Shown here in pieces: positions 26,796-39,189 of a stretch of 64,000 nucleotides of DNA (the stretch's first letter is position 1; each line of letters begins with the position of its first letter). The notes below the pieces were generated by a model that was not told the origin of the DNA, made no database searches, and saw only the letters and a program-made list of their open reading frames with translations. The position numbers and the translations under genes were made by a program. This DNA is from Verrucomicrobiaceae bacterium (GTDB lineage: Bacteria > Verrucomicrobiota > Verrucomicrobiia > Verrucomicrobiales > Verrucomicrobiaceae). The stretch lies in the NCBI GenBank assembly GCA_027490195.1, contig JAIXYN010000024.1:1-64000 (forward strand). The letters run 5' to 3'.

Positions 26796-27947
26796 ATGGC
26801 CTCACTTCCAGCGAACGTCGTCGAACTTACCCAGGCCCTCGTGCGCATCCCCTCGGTGAATCCTGACGGCGATCCTGGTACCGACGGCATCGGCGAAGAA
26901 CAATGCGCCCGCTACGTCGCCGAGTTCCTCCACGCTGCAGGAGCAGGCGTGACGTTGCAGGAAGTGGAACCTGGCAGACCCAATGTCATCGGTCGCTTTC
27001 CCACAAACCCGAGTGCCGATGGCACTCCCAAGCCCCGCATCCTCTTCGCCCCCCACACCGACACCGTCAGCGTCGGCGGCATGACCATCCCCCCCTTCGG
27101 CGGCGAACTCCGCGACGGCAAAATCTGGGGCCGCGGCGCCTCCGACACCAAGGGCCCCATGGCCTCCATGCTCTGGGCACTGTACGAGATGCGCGAAGAA
27201 ATCCCCTCCCTGCCCGTCGAAGTCCACTTCGTCGGCTTCATGTCGGAGGAGAGCGCACAGCTTGGTTCTCAACACTTTGCGAAGAACCACGGGCGCTATG
27301 ACCTCGCCATCATCGGTGAGCCCACGAGCCTGAAGACCGTGTTTCGCCACAAAGGCTGCCTCTGGGCTGACGTGCACACCACTGGCGTTGCAGTGCATGG
27401 TGCCACGCCGCACCTGGGGGTAAATGCGATCGTGAAAATGGCAAAGCTGGTCTCTGCGCTGGACACGGACTTCTGCAAAACTCTGGCCGATGCCAGTGGC
27501 GAGGACGAATGGCTCGGAGTCAGCACCATCAATCTCGGCATGATTCAGGGCGGCACCCGCAGCAACATTGTCGCTGATTCATGCAAACTGCGCGTGGACA
27601 TCCGCACCACCCCGGGATTGCAGCGCGCTGGCGGTGCTTTTGCATTGCTGAAGGACTTCGTGCAGCAAATTGACGCAACAGCCTGCATCACAGTCGCCAG
27701 TGAGGCATTTCATCTCGATACGGATCCTTCAAATCCCCTAGTGCAGAAATTACTCGCCGCTGGCTCCGAACTGACCGGCGCTCCCTGGTTCTGCGATGCC
27801 GCCTTCCTTTCCGTCGCAGGCACTCCTGCCATTGCAATCGGTCCTGGTTCCATCGCGCAAGCTCACACGAAAGACGAGTTTATTGCCGTGAGCGATTTGG
27901 AAGCCGGTGTGGCGTTCTTTCGTCGTTTCCTGGCGGGTTTGAAGTGA
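26796..27947 (+). CDS. M20-family metallopeptidase (ArgE/DapE-like)
   Basis: About 383 residues from the ATG at 26796 (MASLPANVVELTQALVRIPS); another in-frame ATG at 26781 is possible. Di-zinc site residues: FAPHTDTVSVGG (His, Asp), GRGASDTKGPMASML (bridging Asp), FMSEESAQLGSQ (catalytic and metal Glu pair), GEPTSLK and a C-terminal QAHTKDEFI histidine. The dimerisation domain is inserted at about 180-290. The family covers acetylornithine deacetylase, succinyl-diaminopimelate desuccinylase and dipeptidases, and no residue here separates these. Its TGA directly abuts the stop of the convergent subtilase gene. Confidence 0.93.
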   Translation: MASLPANVVELTQALVRIPSVNPDGDPGTDGIGEEQCARYVAEFLHAAGAGVTLQEVEPGRPNVIGRFPTNPSADGTPKPRILFAPHTDTVSVGGMTIPPFGGELRDGKIWGRGASDTKGPMASMLWALYEMREEIPSLPVEVHFVGFMSEESAQLGSQHFAKNHGRYDLAIIGEPTSLKTVFRHKGCLWADVHTTGVAVHGATPHLGVNAIVKMAKLVSALDTDFCKTLADASGEDEWLGVSTINLGMIQGGTRSNIVADSCKLRVDIRTTPGLQRAGGAFALLKDFVQQIDATACITVASEAFHLDTDPSNPLVQKLLAAGSELTGAPWFCDAAFLSVAGTPAIAIGPGSIAQAHTKDEFIAVSDLEAGVAFFRRFLAGLK

Positions 27948-30900
27948 TCACGGAATGCCCACCCGGTAGAAGCGGCGGGTTTTCTTGACCGCATTCAAAT
28001 CCGTCCATGTGGAGGATGCTCCCGTGGCCGTGAAAATTTCACGCGTCCATGTCTGCAAGTCATCGCTGTATTCGATGAGGTAGTCGGCGCCTGAAATGGA
28101 AGGGAATTGCAGCACGGTGCTTGTGGTGCGGGAGAGAACCGTTTGCGGGAAGCTGCGGGGATCGGAATCGCTGGTGCCGAACCAAGTTTCAAGATCGGAA
28201 TGTACACCATCGCCATCGTTGTCGTCGTGGATGCCAAATTGATCAACCAGGCCAGAGTCGAGGCCGGAGGCGGTGAACTCGTCTTTGATGTAGGCCCATT
28301 TCAGAGTGTGCTCTCCGGCGGGAATCAGATAGCCTTGGCGGGTCCAGCCGACCTCTCCACTGATGGCTTTCTTCTCAAGGTCGTCGATGTAAAAGCGCAG
28401 GAAGTCATAGTTGGGCTCGGACGAGACGCCCCAGTAGAAAGTGACTTTGCACGGTCCCGTGACCTGGGTGGTCATCACACTCTGCTGGAGATCGGCGATG
28501 GCACCACTGCGGGCTGCGTCACTGCCGTCATTAGCGTAAGTCCACTGCGGGACCCATTTCAAATTACCCGAACTCGCGATGGCTTGTAGAGGCACATCCA
28601 GGGCCTCCGCGAGGCCCTGCTCTACGGTGCCAACCTGGAGGGTGATGGTCTTGGTGGTCGTGCCAAATGAATTCGTGGCGTGAACCGTGATCTGGTAAGT
28701 TCCGGGCGTCGTGACACTGCCATAGAGCAGACCCGTCGTGGCATCCAGTGTCAGCCCACCGGGCAGGCCTTCGGAGGCGTAAGTCGCAGGTGCATTTGAG
28801 GCCAAGATGGTCTGCCGGAAGTAAACGCCTTCGTAGGCGACCACAGTGTCAGTAGTGATCACCGGTGTCATGGTTGTCGGTGTGATTACGACTTGATCAA
28901 TCCAGCCTGAGTCCTGCCCTTTGGCCGTTGCCTGATCTTTGATGTAATAGATATTGATGTTGTGGGGGCCGGGCCCGACATCGGTCGTGGACGCTTTCCA
29001 GTCGATCTCCCCCGTGATGTAGTCGCGCACGTAACCGTCCACAGTGAGCACGAGGTAGTCGTAGTTCTTTTCGGAAGAAACCTTCCATTGGAACTCCAGC
29101 CGCGACGGGCCGTTCACGGTGAACTCCATGCCGGAGTACTCCTCGTCATTGACCGCAGCAGTCTGCACCGCATCCAAGCCATCACGGGTTATGGCGGTCT
29201 GGATGTAAGGATCACCAAACCCAAATGGCACGATCTTGAGGCTGGTCAGCTGATCCACCGCATCAGACAGGGAAGGTGTCGCGGCTAGGATGTAAAAATA
29301 GGCAAAGCTGGAGGTGGTGCCGGTGGCGTTGGTCGCGCTTTGCCAGCCTTCGAATAGACCGGTCACCTGCGGTGTGCCCGTGATGAGGCCCGTGGTGGGA
29401 TTGAGAGAGAGACCTGCTGGCAGCGTGCCAGTGGCATAGGTTCCCGCATCGAAGCTGGTGGTGAAATTGGAGGCGGTCATCTGCTGGTTCATGGCCCAGC
29501 CTTCGCGGCCCACGACAATCCAGTTGGAGGTGATGACCGGCAGCGGCAGCGCGCTGTCCGTCGGCGTGCCGTAAAATGTGATGGTGGCGTCAGTCAGCGT
29601 GCCGACATCCCCCACCACTTGGTCGATGGCCTGCAGCTTCCAGTCGCCTACAGAGCGCTCACCCCAGCAATGCGTGGTCATGAAGGTCCAGTCCAAATCG
29701 GCACCATTGTCATTGAAGCGCGAGCGGGCCAGGCGCACCGAGATGCCGCTGGGGGAGATGAGGCGCCACTCCAGATTGCCGCGATTCGCGTGCGTGGCTT
29801 TGACATGCACGGTGACGTGTTCCAGCCGCAGATTATCACTGATCGGCACGGTGAAGGTTTTGGAGACGCCGTTGGCGTTGTAGTCCGGGATGGCGAGATT
29901 CAGCGCCGTGGCCGCATAGGCATGTGACTGGCGCGCGGCGACATTGGTCCAGGTGGAGGCCAGCGAAGTGGCCTGCTGCGCGTTCACCAGACCGGCCCCG
30001 TATTTGATGTTGAAGTGAAATCCTGCCCCGTTGGTGATCCAATCACCGTCGAAAAAGTCATTCTGCGTGGCGCTCCGCACGAGAATTTCACGCACATCGC
30101 GCGCGGTGAGATTCGGATTTGCCTGCAGCATGAGCGCCACCACGCCCGCCACCGCTGGCGTGGCCGAGGAGGTGCCGCCAAAGGTATTCGTGTAGTTGGT
30201 GTCGGCAAAGTCGGGGTATTCGACCGTACCGCCGTCTTCATTGTAGCCCACCGAGCCCGAGCGATCCGTGGTGGTGATGCCTTGCTTGCCGCCGCTGGAG
30301 GGAGCGCAGACCAGAATGTTCGCTCCCGGTTCGCTGTAATAGGCGGACCTGCCTTTGTCGTTCATGGCCGAAACGGCGATGGAATGGATCGAATTGGCCC
30401 AGCCGTCATAGTTCGAATCATCTCCGCTGCCGTTGCCATTGCCTGCCGCCCAGAGGAAAACGGTGCCTTTGCCGTTGCGGCCCGTCGTGGCAGCATCCTC
30501 CAGGGCTTGCGCGCTCAGTACATCCGGGCCGCTGGAGCCGAACGCACTGTCATACGGACCCCAGCTATTGCTCTTCACCGCGATGAGATCCTTTAGGTAG
30601 CCAAAGGCGTCCGCCTCCTGCTGGTCGGTGGTGGGCGCAGCGATCAGACGCAGGCCCACCAGCGCCGCCTCTGGTGCGACGCCCGAGCCACCAATGCCGT
30701 TGTTCCCGCGTGCTGCCGCCACGCCCGCACAGGAGGTGCCGTGGAAGTCGGTGGCCCCTGGCGAGGGATCGCTGTCATTGTCATTGAAGTCGAAGCTGTT
30801 GGCCAGATCCACGTTCGGCGCGAGATCCGGATGTCCGACTTCCAAGCCGTCGTCCACGATGGCGATGCGCACGCCTGTGCCTTTGTAGCTGTCCCAAGCG

Positions 30901-31400
30901 CTGCGCACATTCATATCTGAGCCTGCGGTGGCACCGCCTTGCCCGGTGTTGCTCAAATGCCACTGGTAGCCCGGATTTGCGGCATTGTAGGCGAAGTAGG
31001 GGTCATTGGGCACAAAGCGGTGAAACAGTTGGTGCGAGAGCATCGGTGTCGCCGACCTCACTCCGGGTGCCTTGAGGAGCTTGGCGGCTCCCGCAATGGC
31101 CGCGTCCGAATTTCCGGCAAATTCCACGACGGCATATTTGCCTCTTGCAGAACTCTGCGTGACCCCAGCCACCTGCGCCAGCGAGGCTGCCTGGGTGCCT
31201 GGAGCCAGTTCGACGAGCACTCGCTTTGTCAGCCAGCGTCGCGTTCCATCATTATGTGGCGCGCCTTTCTCATACATCACCCATTCGCCCTTCGGGCCGG
31301 TTTCTGTTGGGGCCCTCTCAAACTGTTTGCCGGCGACCACGATCTGCCCATGCAGCAGGCTGCTTGCGGCCAGCAATAGGAAGAGAATGAGAATGCGCAT
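27948..31400 (-). CDS. Secreted S8 subtilase with P-domain and putative Ig domains
   Basis: About 1,150 residues from the start at 31400 (MRILILFLLLAASSLLHGQ, a signal peptide). A propeptide-like region is followed by the S8 domain (about 125-460) with Asp in IAIVDDGLEVGHPDLAPN, His in DFHGTSCAGVAAARG and Ser in FGGTSSATPAVAGVVALML. A kexin-type P-domain follows (VTVHVKATHANRGNLEWRL, SVGDWKLQAID), then two putative-Ig modules (PAGLSLNPTTGLITGTPQV; LPGGLTLDATTGLLYG) interleaved with beta-sandwich segments. DNDGDGVHSDLETWFGTSD resembles a thrombospondin type 3 calcium loop before the C-terminus. It is an extracellular protease. Its stop abuts that of the convergent M20 gene. Confidence 0.93.
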   Translation of the reverse strand: MRILILFLLLAASSLLHGQIVVAGKQFERAPTETGPKGEWVMYEKGAPHNDGTRRWLTKRVLVELAPGTQAASLAQVAGVTQSSARGKYAVVEFAGNSDAAIAGAAKLLKAPGVRSATPMLSHQLFHRFVPNDPYFAYNAANPGYQWHLSNTGQGGATAGSDMNVRSAWDSYKGTGVRIAIVDDGLEVGHPDLAPNVDLANSFDFNDNDSDPSPGATDFHGTSCAGVAAARGNNGIGGSGVAPEAALVGLRLIAAPTTDQQEADAFGYLKDLIAVKSNSWGPYDSAFGSSGPDVLSAQALEDAATTGRNGKGTVFLWAAGNGNGSGDDSNYDGWANSIHSIAVSAMNDKGRSAYYSEPGANILVCAPSSGGKQGITTTDRSGSVGYNEDGGTVEYPDFADTNYTNTFGGTSSATPAVAGVVALMLQANPNLTARDVREILVRSATQNDFFDGDWITNGAGFHFNIKYGAGLVNAQQATSLASTWTNVAARQSHAYAATALNLAIPDYNANGVSKTFTVPISDNLRLEHVTVHVKATHANRGNLEWRLISPSGISVRLARSRFNDNGADLDWTFMTTHCWGERSVGDWKLQAIDQVVGDVGTLTDATITFYGTPTDSALPLPVITSNWIVVGREGWAMNQQMTASNFTTSFDAGTYATGTLPAGLSLNPTTGLITGTPQVTGLFEGWQSATNATGTTSSFAYFYILAATPSLSDAVDQLTSLKIVPFGFGDPYIQTAITRDGLDAVQTAAVNDEEYSGMEFTVNGPSRLEFQWKVSSEKNYDYLVLTVDGYVRDYITGEIDWKASTTDVGPGPHNINIYYIKDQATAKGQDSGWIDQVVITPTTMTPVITTDTVVAYEGVYFRQTILASNAPATYASEGLPGGLTLDATTGLLYGSVTTPGTYQITVHATNSFGTTTKTITLQVGTVEQGLAEALDVPLQAIASSGNLKWVPQWTYANDGSDAARSGAIADLQQSVMTTQVTGPCKVTFYWGVSSEPNYDFLRFYIDDLEKKAISGEVGWTRQGYLIPAGEHTLKWAYIKDEFTASGLDSGLVDQFGIHDDNDGDGVHSDLETWFGTSDSDPRSFPQTVLSRTTSTVLQFPSISGADYLIEYSDDLQTWTREIFTATGASSTWTDLNAVKKTRRFYRVGIP

Positions 31401-31479
31401 CAGGACGGGGACAAAAAGCAGGAAACGATGCTCAGATTTACTCCGCAAGGCTAGAAATATAGTGTCTGGCAGGCACAAA

Positions 31480-31507
31480 AAAGCGCCTTCATTGCTGAAG
31501 GCGCTTT
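31480..31507 (-). terminator. Rho-independent terminator of gltBD
   Basis: A perfect 12 bp stem with a 4-nt loop; on the minus strand the arm AAAGCGCCTTCA is followed after the loop by TGAAGGCGCTTT and then a T run. It lies 21 bp past the gltD stop, in the right orientation to end the gltB-gltD transcript. Confidence 0.9.
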
Positions 31508-31528
31508 GCGAAGGGATGTCTCAATCCA

Positions 31529-33007
<1,479 letters not shown>

Positions 33008-33063
33008 GGTCTCTTGTCTGTGAAAAGGTGATGTCTGTTGGTTTGTGGCGCTTGATGTCGATA

Positions 33064-36000
33064 CTAGCTGCCGCCGATACGGGCGACGTCGCGGGCGTTG
33101 GCTTCAAAGGCGGCGTTGAGGGCGTCGTCGCCGGTGAGGCCGTCGTCCTTGGCCTTCTTGATGGCCTGAAGCACTCGCTTGTAGTCTTTGGGCATCACTT
33201 TGACAAACTTGGGAACCATCTGCTCCCAGAGGGCGAGAACCTTGAAGGCTTTCTGGCTCTTGGTGAGGTCAGCGTGCTTTTTGATAAGTTCGTAGAGGCT
33301 GTCGATCTCAGCCTTGTCTTCGAGTTTTTCGAGTCCGGCCATCTGCGTATTGCAGCGGGTGGCGAAATCGCCCTCTTCATCCAGAACGTAGGCCTCGCCA
33401 CCGCTCATGCCTGCGGCGAAGTTGCGTCCGGTGGTGCCGAGCACGACCACGCGGCCGCCGGTCATGTATTCGCAGCCGTGGTCACCCACGCCTTCGACAA
33501 CAGTATCGACACCCGAGTTGCGCACTGCGAAGCGTTCACCCGCCCTGCCACGCAGGAAGAGTTCGCCGCTCGTCGCGCCATAGAGCGCGGTGTTGCCGGC
33601 GATGATGTTGTCTTCAGCGGCAAAGTCGGAACCTTCCGGCGGATAAATGATGATGCGGCCGCCGCTAAGACCCTTGCCGATGTAGTCATTGCCATCGCCT
33701 TCGAGTTCGAGGGTGACACCTTTGGGAACAAAGGCACCGAAGCTCTGACCGGCGGTGCCGTTGAACTTGATGTGCACGGTGTCGTCTGGCAGACCGTGCC
33801 AGTGGCGCTTGGTGATCTCGTTGCCGAGGATCGTGCCGACGGTGCGGTTGACGTTGCGGATGGCGACGGTGGCGGTGACTTTTTCACCCTTCTCGATGGC
33901 CGGTTTGCACAGGTCCAAGAGGGTGGTGATGTCGAGCGAGCGGTCGATGCCGTGATCCTGCACCTCAGTGCAGAAGCGTCCGACTTCGGGGCCGACGTCC
34001 GGCTGATAAAGCAGGTTGGAAAGGTCAATGCCGCGTGCCTTCCAGTGATCGATCGCTTCGCGGGCCTCAAGCACTTCCGTGCGGCCCACCATTTCCTGCA
34101 GCGTGCGGAAGCCAAGCTTGGCCATGAGCTCGCGCACTTCCATGGCGATGAAGCGCATGAAGTTGGCGGCATGCTCAGGATCACCGCTGAACTTGGCGCG
34201 CAGCTGAGGATCCTGGGTGGCGACACCGACGGGGCAGGTGTTCAGATGGCAGACGCGCATCATGATACAGCCCAAGGTGACGAGCGGAGCGGTGGCGAAA
34301 CCGAACTCCTCAGCGCCCAGCAGCGCAGCGATGATGACATCCCGGCCGGTTTTCATCTGGCCGTCGGCCTCGACGACGATGCGGCTGCGCAGATTGTTGA
34401 GGACGAGGGTCTGATGAGTTTCGGCGAGGCCGAGTTCCCATGGCAGGCCGGCGTGTTTCACGGAGGTCTGCGGGGAGGCACCGGTGCCGCCGTCGAAACC
34501 GGAGATGAGAACGACGTCGGAGTGAGCCTTGGCCACACCGGCGGCGATGGTGCCGACACCGACTTCGGAGACGAGCTTCACGCTGACGCGTGCGGCACGG
34601 TTCGCATTTTTCAAGTCGTGGATGAGCTGGGCCAGATCCTCGATGGAGTAAATGTCATGATGCGGAGGTGGGGAGATGAGGCCGACACCCGGCGTGGAGC
34701 CACGCACCTTGGCGATCCAAGGATACACCTTCGTTCCAGGAAGCTGACCGCCTTCACCGGGCTTTGCGCCCTGAGCCATCTTGATCTGAATTTCGCGTGC
34801 CTGGGAAAGGTAGAGGCTGGTGACGCCGAAACGACCGGAAGCGACCTGCTTAATGGCGCTGTTCTTGGAGTCACCCTTCTCATTGGTCCAGGTGTAACGT
34901 GCCTCATCTTCACCGCCTTCACCGGTGTTCGACTTGCCGCCGACACGGTTCATGGCGATGGCGAGCGCTTCGTGTGCTTCGCTGGAGATGGAGCCGTAGC
35001 TCATCGCGCCCGTCTTGAAGCGCTTCATGATGGAGTCGACGGATTCGACTTCCTCGATTGGCACTGCTTTGCGTGGCTTGAAGTCCAGCAATCCGCGCAG
35101 GGTGTAGAACTGCTTTACCTGCGTGTTCACCAAGGCGGTGTACTGCTGGAAGGTTTCGTAGCTGCCGGTGCGGACTGCCTTTTGCAACGTGTGGATGGTG
35201 AGCGGATTGAAAAGATGCGCCTCACCTTCCTTGCGCCACTGGTAATCACCACCGACGTCGAGGGCGTGGACCTGGGAATCGCGCTCTGGGAAGCCGCGCA
35301 GATGGCGCTGGATGGCTTCTTCGGCGATGACCTTGATGTCGCTGCCTTCAATACGGGTGGCGGTCCATGTGAAGTATTTGTCGACCACGCTCTGGCTGAG
35401 ACCGACGGCTTCAAAGATCTGCGCACCGCGATAGCTCTGCATTGTGGAGATGCCGATCTTCGAGGCGACCTTGATAACGCCCTTGGTGGCGGCCTTGATG
35501 AAGTTGTACACCGCCGTCTTGTGGTCAACTTTGACCAGCAGGCCCTGACGGATCATGTCATCGAGCGTTTCGAAGGCGAGGTAAGGATTGATGGCGCCGC
35601 AGCCGTAACCGATGAGCGTGCAGAAGTGGTGCACTTCGCGGGGTTCGCCGGATTCCAGCACGAGATCGCACTGGGTGCGGGTGCCTTTGCGGATGAGGTG
35701 GTGGTGCAGGCCGCCGACAGCGAGCAGGGCCGGGATGGCCGCCTTGTCAGCGCAGACGCCACGGTCGGAAAGGATGAGGATGTTCCAGCCCTGGGTGACC
35801 AGTTCGTCAGCTTTGGCGCAGATGCTCGCCATGGCTTTTTCGAGACCGACAGCGCCCTCTTTGGGATCAAAGAGGATGTTGATGGTGGCGGCTTTGAACT
35901 GGCCCTGGGCCACGCTCTTGAGCTTGGCCAGATCTTCATTGCTGAGGATCGGCGTCTTGAGTTCGATCAAATGGCAGCTCTCTGGTGTCGGATCGAGCAG

Positions 36001-37650
36001 ATTGCCTTCCGCACCGATGGTGGTGATCGGCGAGGTGACGATTTCTTCGCGGATACAGTCGATCGGCGGATTGGTGACCTGGGCGAAGAGCTGTTTGAAA
36101 TAATCGTAGAGCAGCTTCGATTTGTTCGAGAGCACGGCGAGAGGGATGTCGGTGCCCATGGAGCCGATGGCTTCCACGCCTTCTCTGCCCATGGGAACCA
36201 TGAGCTTGCGGAGGTCTTCAAAGCTGTAACCAAAGGCCTGCTGACGCTGCAGCATGGTCTCGTGGTCAGGCGGGGCCACAGGCTCACCTTCCTTGATGTC
36301 AGCGAGGTGCACGAGGTGCTTGTCCAGCCACTCGCGGTAGGGCTTCTCAGCGGCGATCTTTGCCTTGATCTCGTCGTCGGGGACGATGCGGCCTTCTTCC
36401 ATGTTCACGATGAACATCTTGCCGGGCTGGAGACGGCCTTTGAGCTTCACATTTTCAGGAGCGATGGGCAGGACACCGGCTTCGGAAGCCATGATGACGA
36501 GATCGTCCTTGGTGACGTAGTAGCGGGAGGGGCGCAGACCGTTGCGGTCCAGGGTGGCGCCCATCATGGTGCCGTCGGTGAAGGCTACGGAGGCCGGGCC
36601 GTCCCAGGGTTCCATCAGGCAGGAATGGTATTCGTAGAAGGCCTTGCGCTGGTCATCCATGGACTCATGGCCGCTCCAGGGTTCAGGAATCATCATCATC
36701 ATGGCATGCGGCAGAGAGCGGCCGCCCATGACGAGGAGTTCGAGAACGTTGTCGAACATGGCGGAGTCGGAGCCGCTTTCGTTGACGATGGGGAAAAGTT
36801 TTTTGACGTCTGGGAACAGCGGGCTGGCCAGCAGGGACTGACGGGCCTTCATCCAGCTGATGTTGCCACGCAGCGTGTTGATTTCGCCGTTGTGGGCGAT
36901 GTAGCGATACGGATGCGAGCGCTCCCAGCTTGGGAAGGTGTTGGTCGAGAAACGGGAATGGACCAGCGCCAGGGCGGATTCCATGTCCGGGTCCTGCAAA
37001 TCGAGGAAATACTGACCCACCTGCTCGGGCATGAGCATGCCTTTGTAAACCATGGTGCGGGAGGACAGACTGGAGCAGTACCAGAAGCTGTCCGCCTCTG
37101 CGGTGCGAATGGCGGTCACCGCACGCTTGCGGATGATGTAGAGCTTACGCTCGAAGGTCTGCTGATCCGGGCAGTTTTCGCCGCGCTGAACGAAGGCCAT
37201 GCGCATGAAGGGCTCGCTGGCCTTCGCTGTGATGCCGATCATGGAATTGTCCACCGGCACGTCGCGCCAGCCGAGTACCTTCTGTCCCTCTTCTTCTGCC
37301 ACTTTCTCAAAGGCACGGGCTGCGGCAGCGCGCTCCGCTGCATCTGGTGAGCAGTAGGCCATGGCGACTCCGTATTGTCCTTCGGCAGGCAGGGTGAAGC
37401 CTTCTTTGGCGGCCACTTTGCGCAAAAATTTGTCGGGCACCTGCATCAGGATGCCAGCGCCGTCTCCGGTGTTCTTCTCACTGCCCACCGCACCGCGATG
37501 GTCAAGGTTGATCAGGATAGTGAGCCCCTGCTGGACGATGGAGTGAGATCGTTTGCCTTTCATCTGACAAATGAACCCAACGCCGCAGGCATCGTGTTCG
37601 AATTGCGGGTCATAAAGGCCTTGTTTCGGGGGGAGTCCGTGGTTTCTCAT
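33064..37650 (-). CDS. gltB: Glutamate synthase (NADPH) large subunit
   Basis: About 1,528 residues from the ATG at 37650 ([20 protein letters not shown]); the codon at 37674 is TTG. Cys22 in HDACGVGF is the N-terminal nucleophile of the class II amidotransferase, exposed after removal of a short propeptide. The central FMN barrel carries [16 protein letters not shown] and [16 protein letters not shown]. The 3Fe-4S cluster cysteines are in [19 protein letters not shown]. The C-terminal GXGXG beta-helix has [12 protein letters not shown] and [13 protein letters not shown]. Length is normal. The antisense strand is open for 1,451 codons, a GC-codon artefact. Confidence 0.97.
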   Translation of the reverse strand: MRNHGLPPKQGLYDPQFEHDACGVGFICQMKGKRSHSIVQQGLTILINLDHRGAVGSEKNTGDGAGILMQVPDKFLRKVAAKEGFTLPAEGQYGVAMAYCSPDAAERAAAARAFEKVAEEEGQKVLGWRDVPVDNSMIGITAKASEPFMRMAFVQRGENCPDQQTFERKLYIIRKRAVTAIRTAEADSFWYCSSLSSRTMVYKGMLMPEQVGQYFLDLQDPDMESALALVHSRFSTNTFPSWERSHPYRYIAHNGEINTLRGNISWMKARQSLLASPLFPDVKKLFPIVNESGSDSAMFDNVLELLVMGGRSLPHAMMMMIPEPWSGHESMDDQRKAFYEYHSCLMEPWDGPASVAFTDGTMMGATLDRNGLRPSRYYVTKDDLVIMASEAGVLPIAPENVKLKGRLQPGKMFIVNMEEGRIVPDDEIKAKIAAEKPYREWLDKHLVHLADIKEGEPVAPPDHETMLQRQQAFGYSFEDLRKLMVPMGREGVEAIGSMGTDIPLAVLSNKSKLLYDYFKQLFAQVTNPPIDCIREEIVTSPITTIGAEGNLLDPTPESCHLIELKTPILSNEDLAKLKSVAQGQFKAATINILFDPKEGAVGLEKAMASICAKADELVTQGWNILILSDRGVCADKAAIPALLAVGGLHHHLIRKGTRTQCDLVLESGEPREVHHFCTLIGYGCGAINPYLAFETLDDMIRQGLLVKVDHKTAVYNFIKAATKGVIKVASKIGISTMQSYRGAQIFEAVGLSQSVVDKYFTWTATRIEGSDIKVIAEEAIQRHLRGFPERDSQVHALDVGGDYQWRKEGEAHLFNPLTIHTLQKAVRTGSYETFQQYTALVNTQVKQFYTLRGLLDFKPRKAVPIEEVESVDSIMKRFKTGAMSYGSISSEAHEALAIAMNRVGGKSNTGEGGEDEARYTWTNEKGDSKNSAIKQVASGRFGVTSLYLSQAREIQIKMAQGAKPGEGGQLPGTKVYPWIAKVRGSTPGVGLISPPPHHDIYSIEDLAQLIHDLKNANRAARVSVKLVSEVGVGTIAAGVAKAHSDVVLISGFDGGTGASPQTSVKHAGLPWELGLAETHQTLVLNNLRSRIVVEADGQMKTGRDVIIAALLGAEEFGFATAPLVTLGCIMMRVCHLNTCPVGVATQDPQLRAKFSGDPEHAANFMRFIAMEVRELMAKLGFRTLQEMVGRTEVLEAREAIDHWKARGIDLSNLLYQPDVGPEVGRFCTEVQDHGIDRSLDITTLLDLCKPAIEKGEKVTATVAIRNVNRTVGTILGNEITKRHWHGLPDDTVHIKFNGTAGQSFGAFVPKGVTLELEGDGNDYIGKGLSGGRIIIYPPEGSDFAAEDNIIAGNTALYGATSGELFLRGRAGERFAVRNSGVDTVVEGVGDHGCEYMTGGRVVVLGTTGRNFAAGMSGGEAYVLDEEGDFATRCNTQMAGLEKLEDKAEIDSLYELIKKHADLTKSQKAFKVLALWEQMVPKFVKVMPKDYKRVLQAIKKAKDDGLTGDDALNAAFEANARDVARIGGS

Positions 37651-37822
37651 TTTTGCGTCAAAAGGGGTCGGCAATTAGGCCATGCAGGGAAGTAAATCAA
37701 CCAGCATTCTATCGGCCAAGATGTCGCTTTTTTTGAAAGCTGCCCGCCAAACTGGGGGGCATCCCTGCGCTGTCCAGCTCATCCGCCTTGCATCTTTCCG
37801 GGCCAGCCGCTAAAAACAGCCC
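37651..37822. promoter_or_regulatory. Divergent promoter region, gltB / MBL hydrolase gene
   Basis: 172 bp of non-coding sequence between two divergent start codons. Promoters for both must lie here. No box pair good enough to assign was seen by eye. Confidence 0.4.
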
Positions 37823-38686
37823 ATGGTGCGTCTCACAATTCTCGGCAGCGGCAGTTCGGGGAACTGCGCCGTCATTTCGACTGAACGCACCACGCTGCTC
37901 CTCGATGCCGGATTGAGCGCCAAGCAGATCTGCCTCCGTCTGGACGCCTGCGGCTTTTCGCTAGACATGCTGGACGGCATCCTCCTGACCCATGAGCACC
38001 AGGATCACACGGGCGGGATTGAGGTTTTGAGCCGCAAGCGCCCAGTGCCGCTCTTTTGCACCGCTCTGACGCAGGAAACCCTGGCTGGCAGTCTCGGATT
38101 CCGCAAACCGCCCACCTGGCGGCTCATGACCACGGGGGCGGCTTTTGAGTTTCAGGACCTGCGGATCGAATCTTTTCCTGTTCCCCATGATGCGGTGGAT
38201 CCGGTCGGTTTTGTGATCGCTGACGAGGAATCCCGCCTCGGGGTGCTCAGTGATGTCGGTTTCGTGACCAATCTGATCAAAGACCGTCTGAGGAATTCCG
38301 ACAGCCTCTTCATCGAGGCCAATTACGACACTCAGCTGCTCGAAAACGACACCAAACGCCCCTGGGCTACGAAGCAGCGAATCAGTTCGCGCCATGGCCA
38401 CCTTTCAAATGAACAGGCGGCCGAACTCGTCCGTGAAATCGCGCATCCCGGCCTGAGCCACGTTGTGCTGGGGCATTTGAGTGATGACTGCAATGATCCT
38501 GTCACCGCTGCGCGGCACATCCGGCAGGCGCTTGACAGCGCAGGAGCCACTGAGGCCCGGGTCGTCTGTGCCGAACGTCACAAGCCTACGCCGACCATCG
38601 AAGTCGTGCGCCGTCGCAGCAGCAGTCCGGTGAGCTTCTGTGTGGCGGCTTCAGCGGATTCCACCGGGCAGTTGGCTCTTTTTTAA
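37823..38686 (+). CDS. MBL-fold metallohydrolase (YycJ/WalJ-like)
   Basis: A 287-residue cytoplasmic metallo-beta-lactamase-fold protein. N-terminal LTILGSGSSGNCAVIST is the typical opening of the YycJ/WalJ group. The metal site is ILLTHEHQDHTGGIEVL (H-x-H-x-DH), then HDAVDPVGFVI, LFIEANYDTQLLEND, and SRHGHLSNEQAAELV with a late VVLGHLSDDCND. WalJ proteins are exonuclease-like and linked to DNA replication and cell-wall coordination in Firmicutes; here only the fold and metal site are certain. The next gene starts 1 bp after its stop. Confidence 0.9.
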   Translation: MVRLTILGSGSSGNCAVISTERTTLLLDAGLSAKQICLRLDACGFSLDMLDGILLTHEHQDHTGGIEVLSRKRPVPLFCTALTQETLAGSLGFRKPPTWRLMTTGAAFEFQDLRIESFPVPHDAVDPVGFVIADEESRLGVLSDVGFVTNLIKDRLRNSDSLFIEANYDTQLLENDTKRPWATKQRISSRHGHLSNEQAAELVREIAHPGLSHVVLGHLSDDCNDPVTAARHIRQALDSAGATEARVVCAERHKPTPTIEVVRRRSSSPVSFCVAASADSTGQLALF

Positions 38687-38687
38687 C

Positions 38688-39173
38688 ATGAAAAAGATCA
38701 TTCTTCGCGGTCTGCTGGTCCTGTTTCTCATTGAAGGCCTATGGCTGGCATGGTGGGTATTTGGGCGTTCTCCGGAGGCCCAGGTGAGCGCTGCGCAGGC
38801 GAATCTGATCGAGGCGGTGGAAAAGCGTGACTGGAAGAAACTGGAGAGGTTGATGGCACCAAGCTACACGGATGCCTATGGCCACAACCGCGACACGGCG
38901 ATTCAAGATGGGCGCAAATATCTCAGCGGGTTCTTCACCCTGACCTTGAAGGCGGACAAGACCACGATCCGGGCCACGAAAGGGCAGGGACTGGTGACCA
39001 CAATGCTCCGTCTGGAAGGCAATGGCGTGGGTTACAGCCATATGCTCGTGGGGTATGTGAACCAGTTCACCGAGCCGTGGGCTTTCCACTGGAGCAATCC
39101 GGGCCGCTGGCCATGGAACTGGCAGGTGACCCTGATCCACCACGATCAGCTCGTGATACCCCCACAAGAATAG
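38688..39173 (+). CDS. Membrane-anchored NTF2-like hypothetical protein
   Basis: 161 residues from the ATG at 38688 (MKKIILRGLLVLFLIEGLWL), an uncleaved anchor or signal. The remainder (NLIEAVEKRDWKKLERLMAP, then alternating beta strands) resembles a small NTF2/SnoaL-type fold, but no family was confirmed. It starts 1 bp after the MBL gene stop, so the two are co-transcribed. The end faces the convergent aldo/keto reductase gene 16 bp away; an imperfect hairpin at 39172-39190 lies between them. Confidence 0.75.
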   Translation: MKKIILRGLLVLFLIEGLWLAWWVFGRSPEAQVSAAQANLIEAVEKRDWKKLERLMAPSYTDAYGHNRDTAIQDGRKYLSGFFTLTLKADKTTIRATKGQGLVTTMLRLEGNGVGYSHMLVGYVNQFTEPWAFHWSNPGRWPWNWQVTLIHHDQLVIPPQE

Positions 39174-39189
39174 CTCTGCTGAGCAGGGC

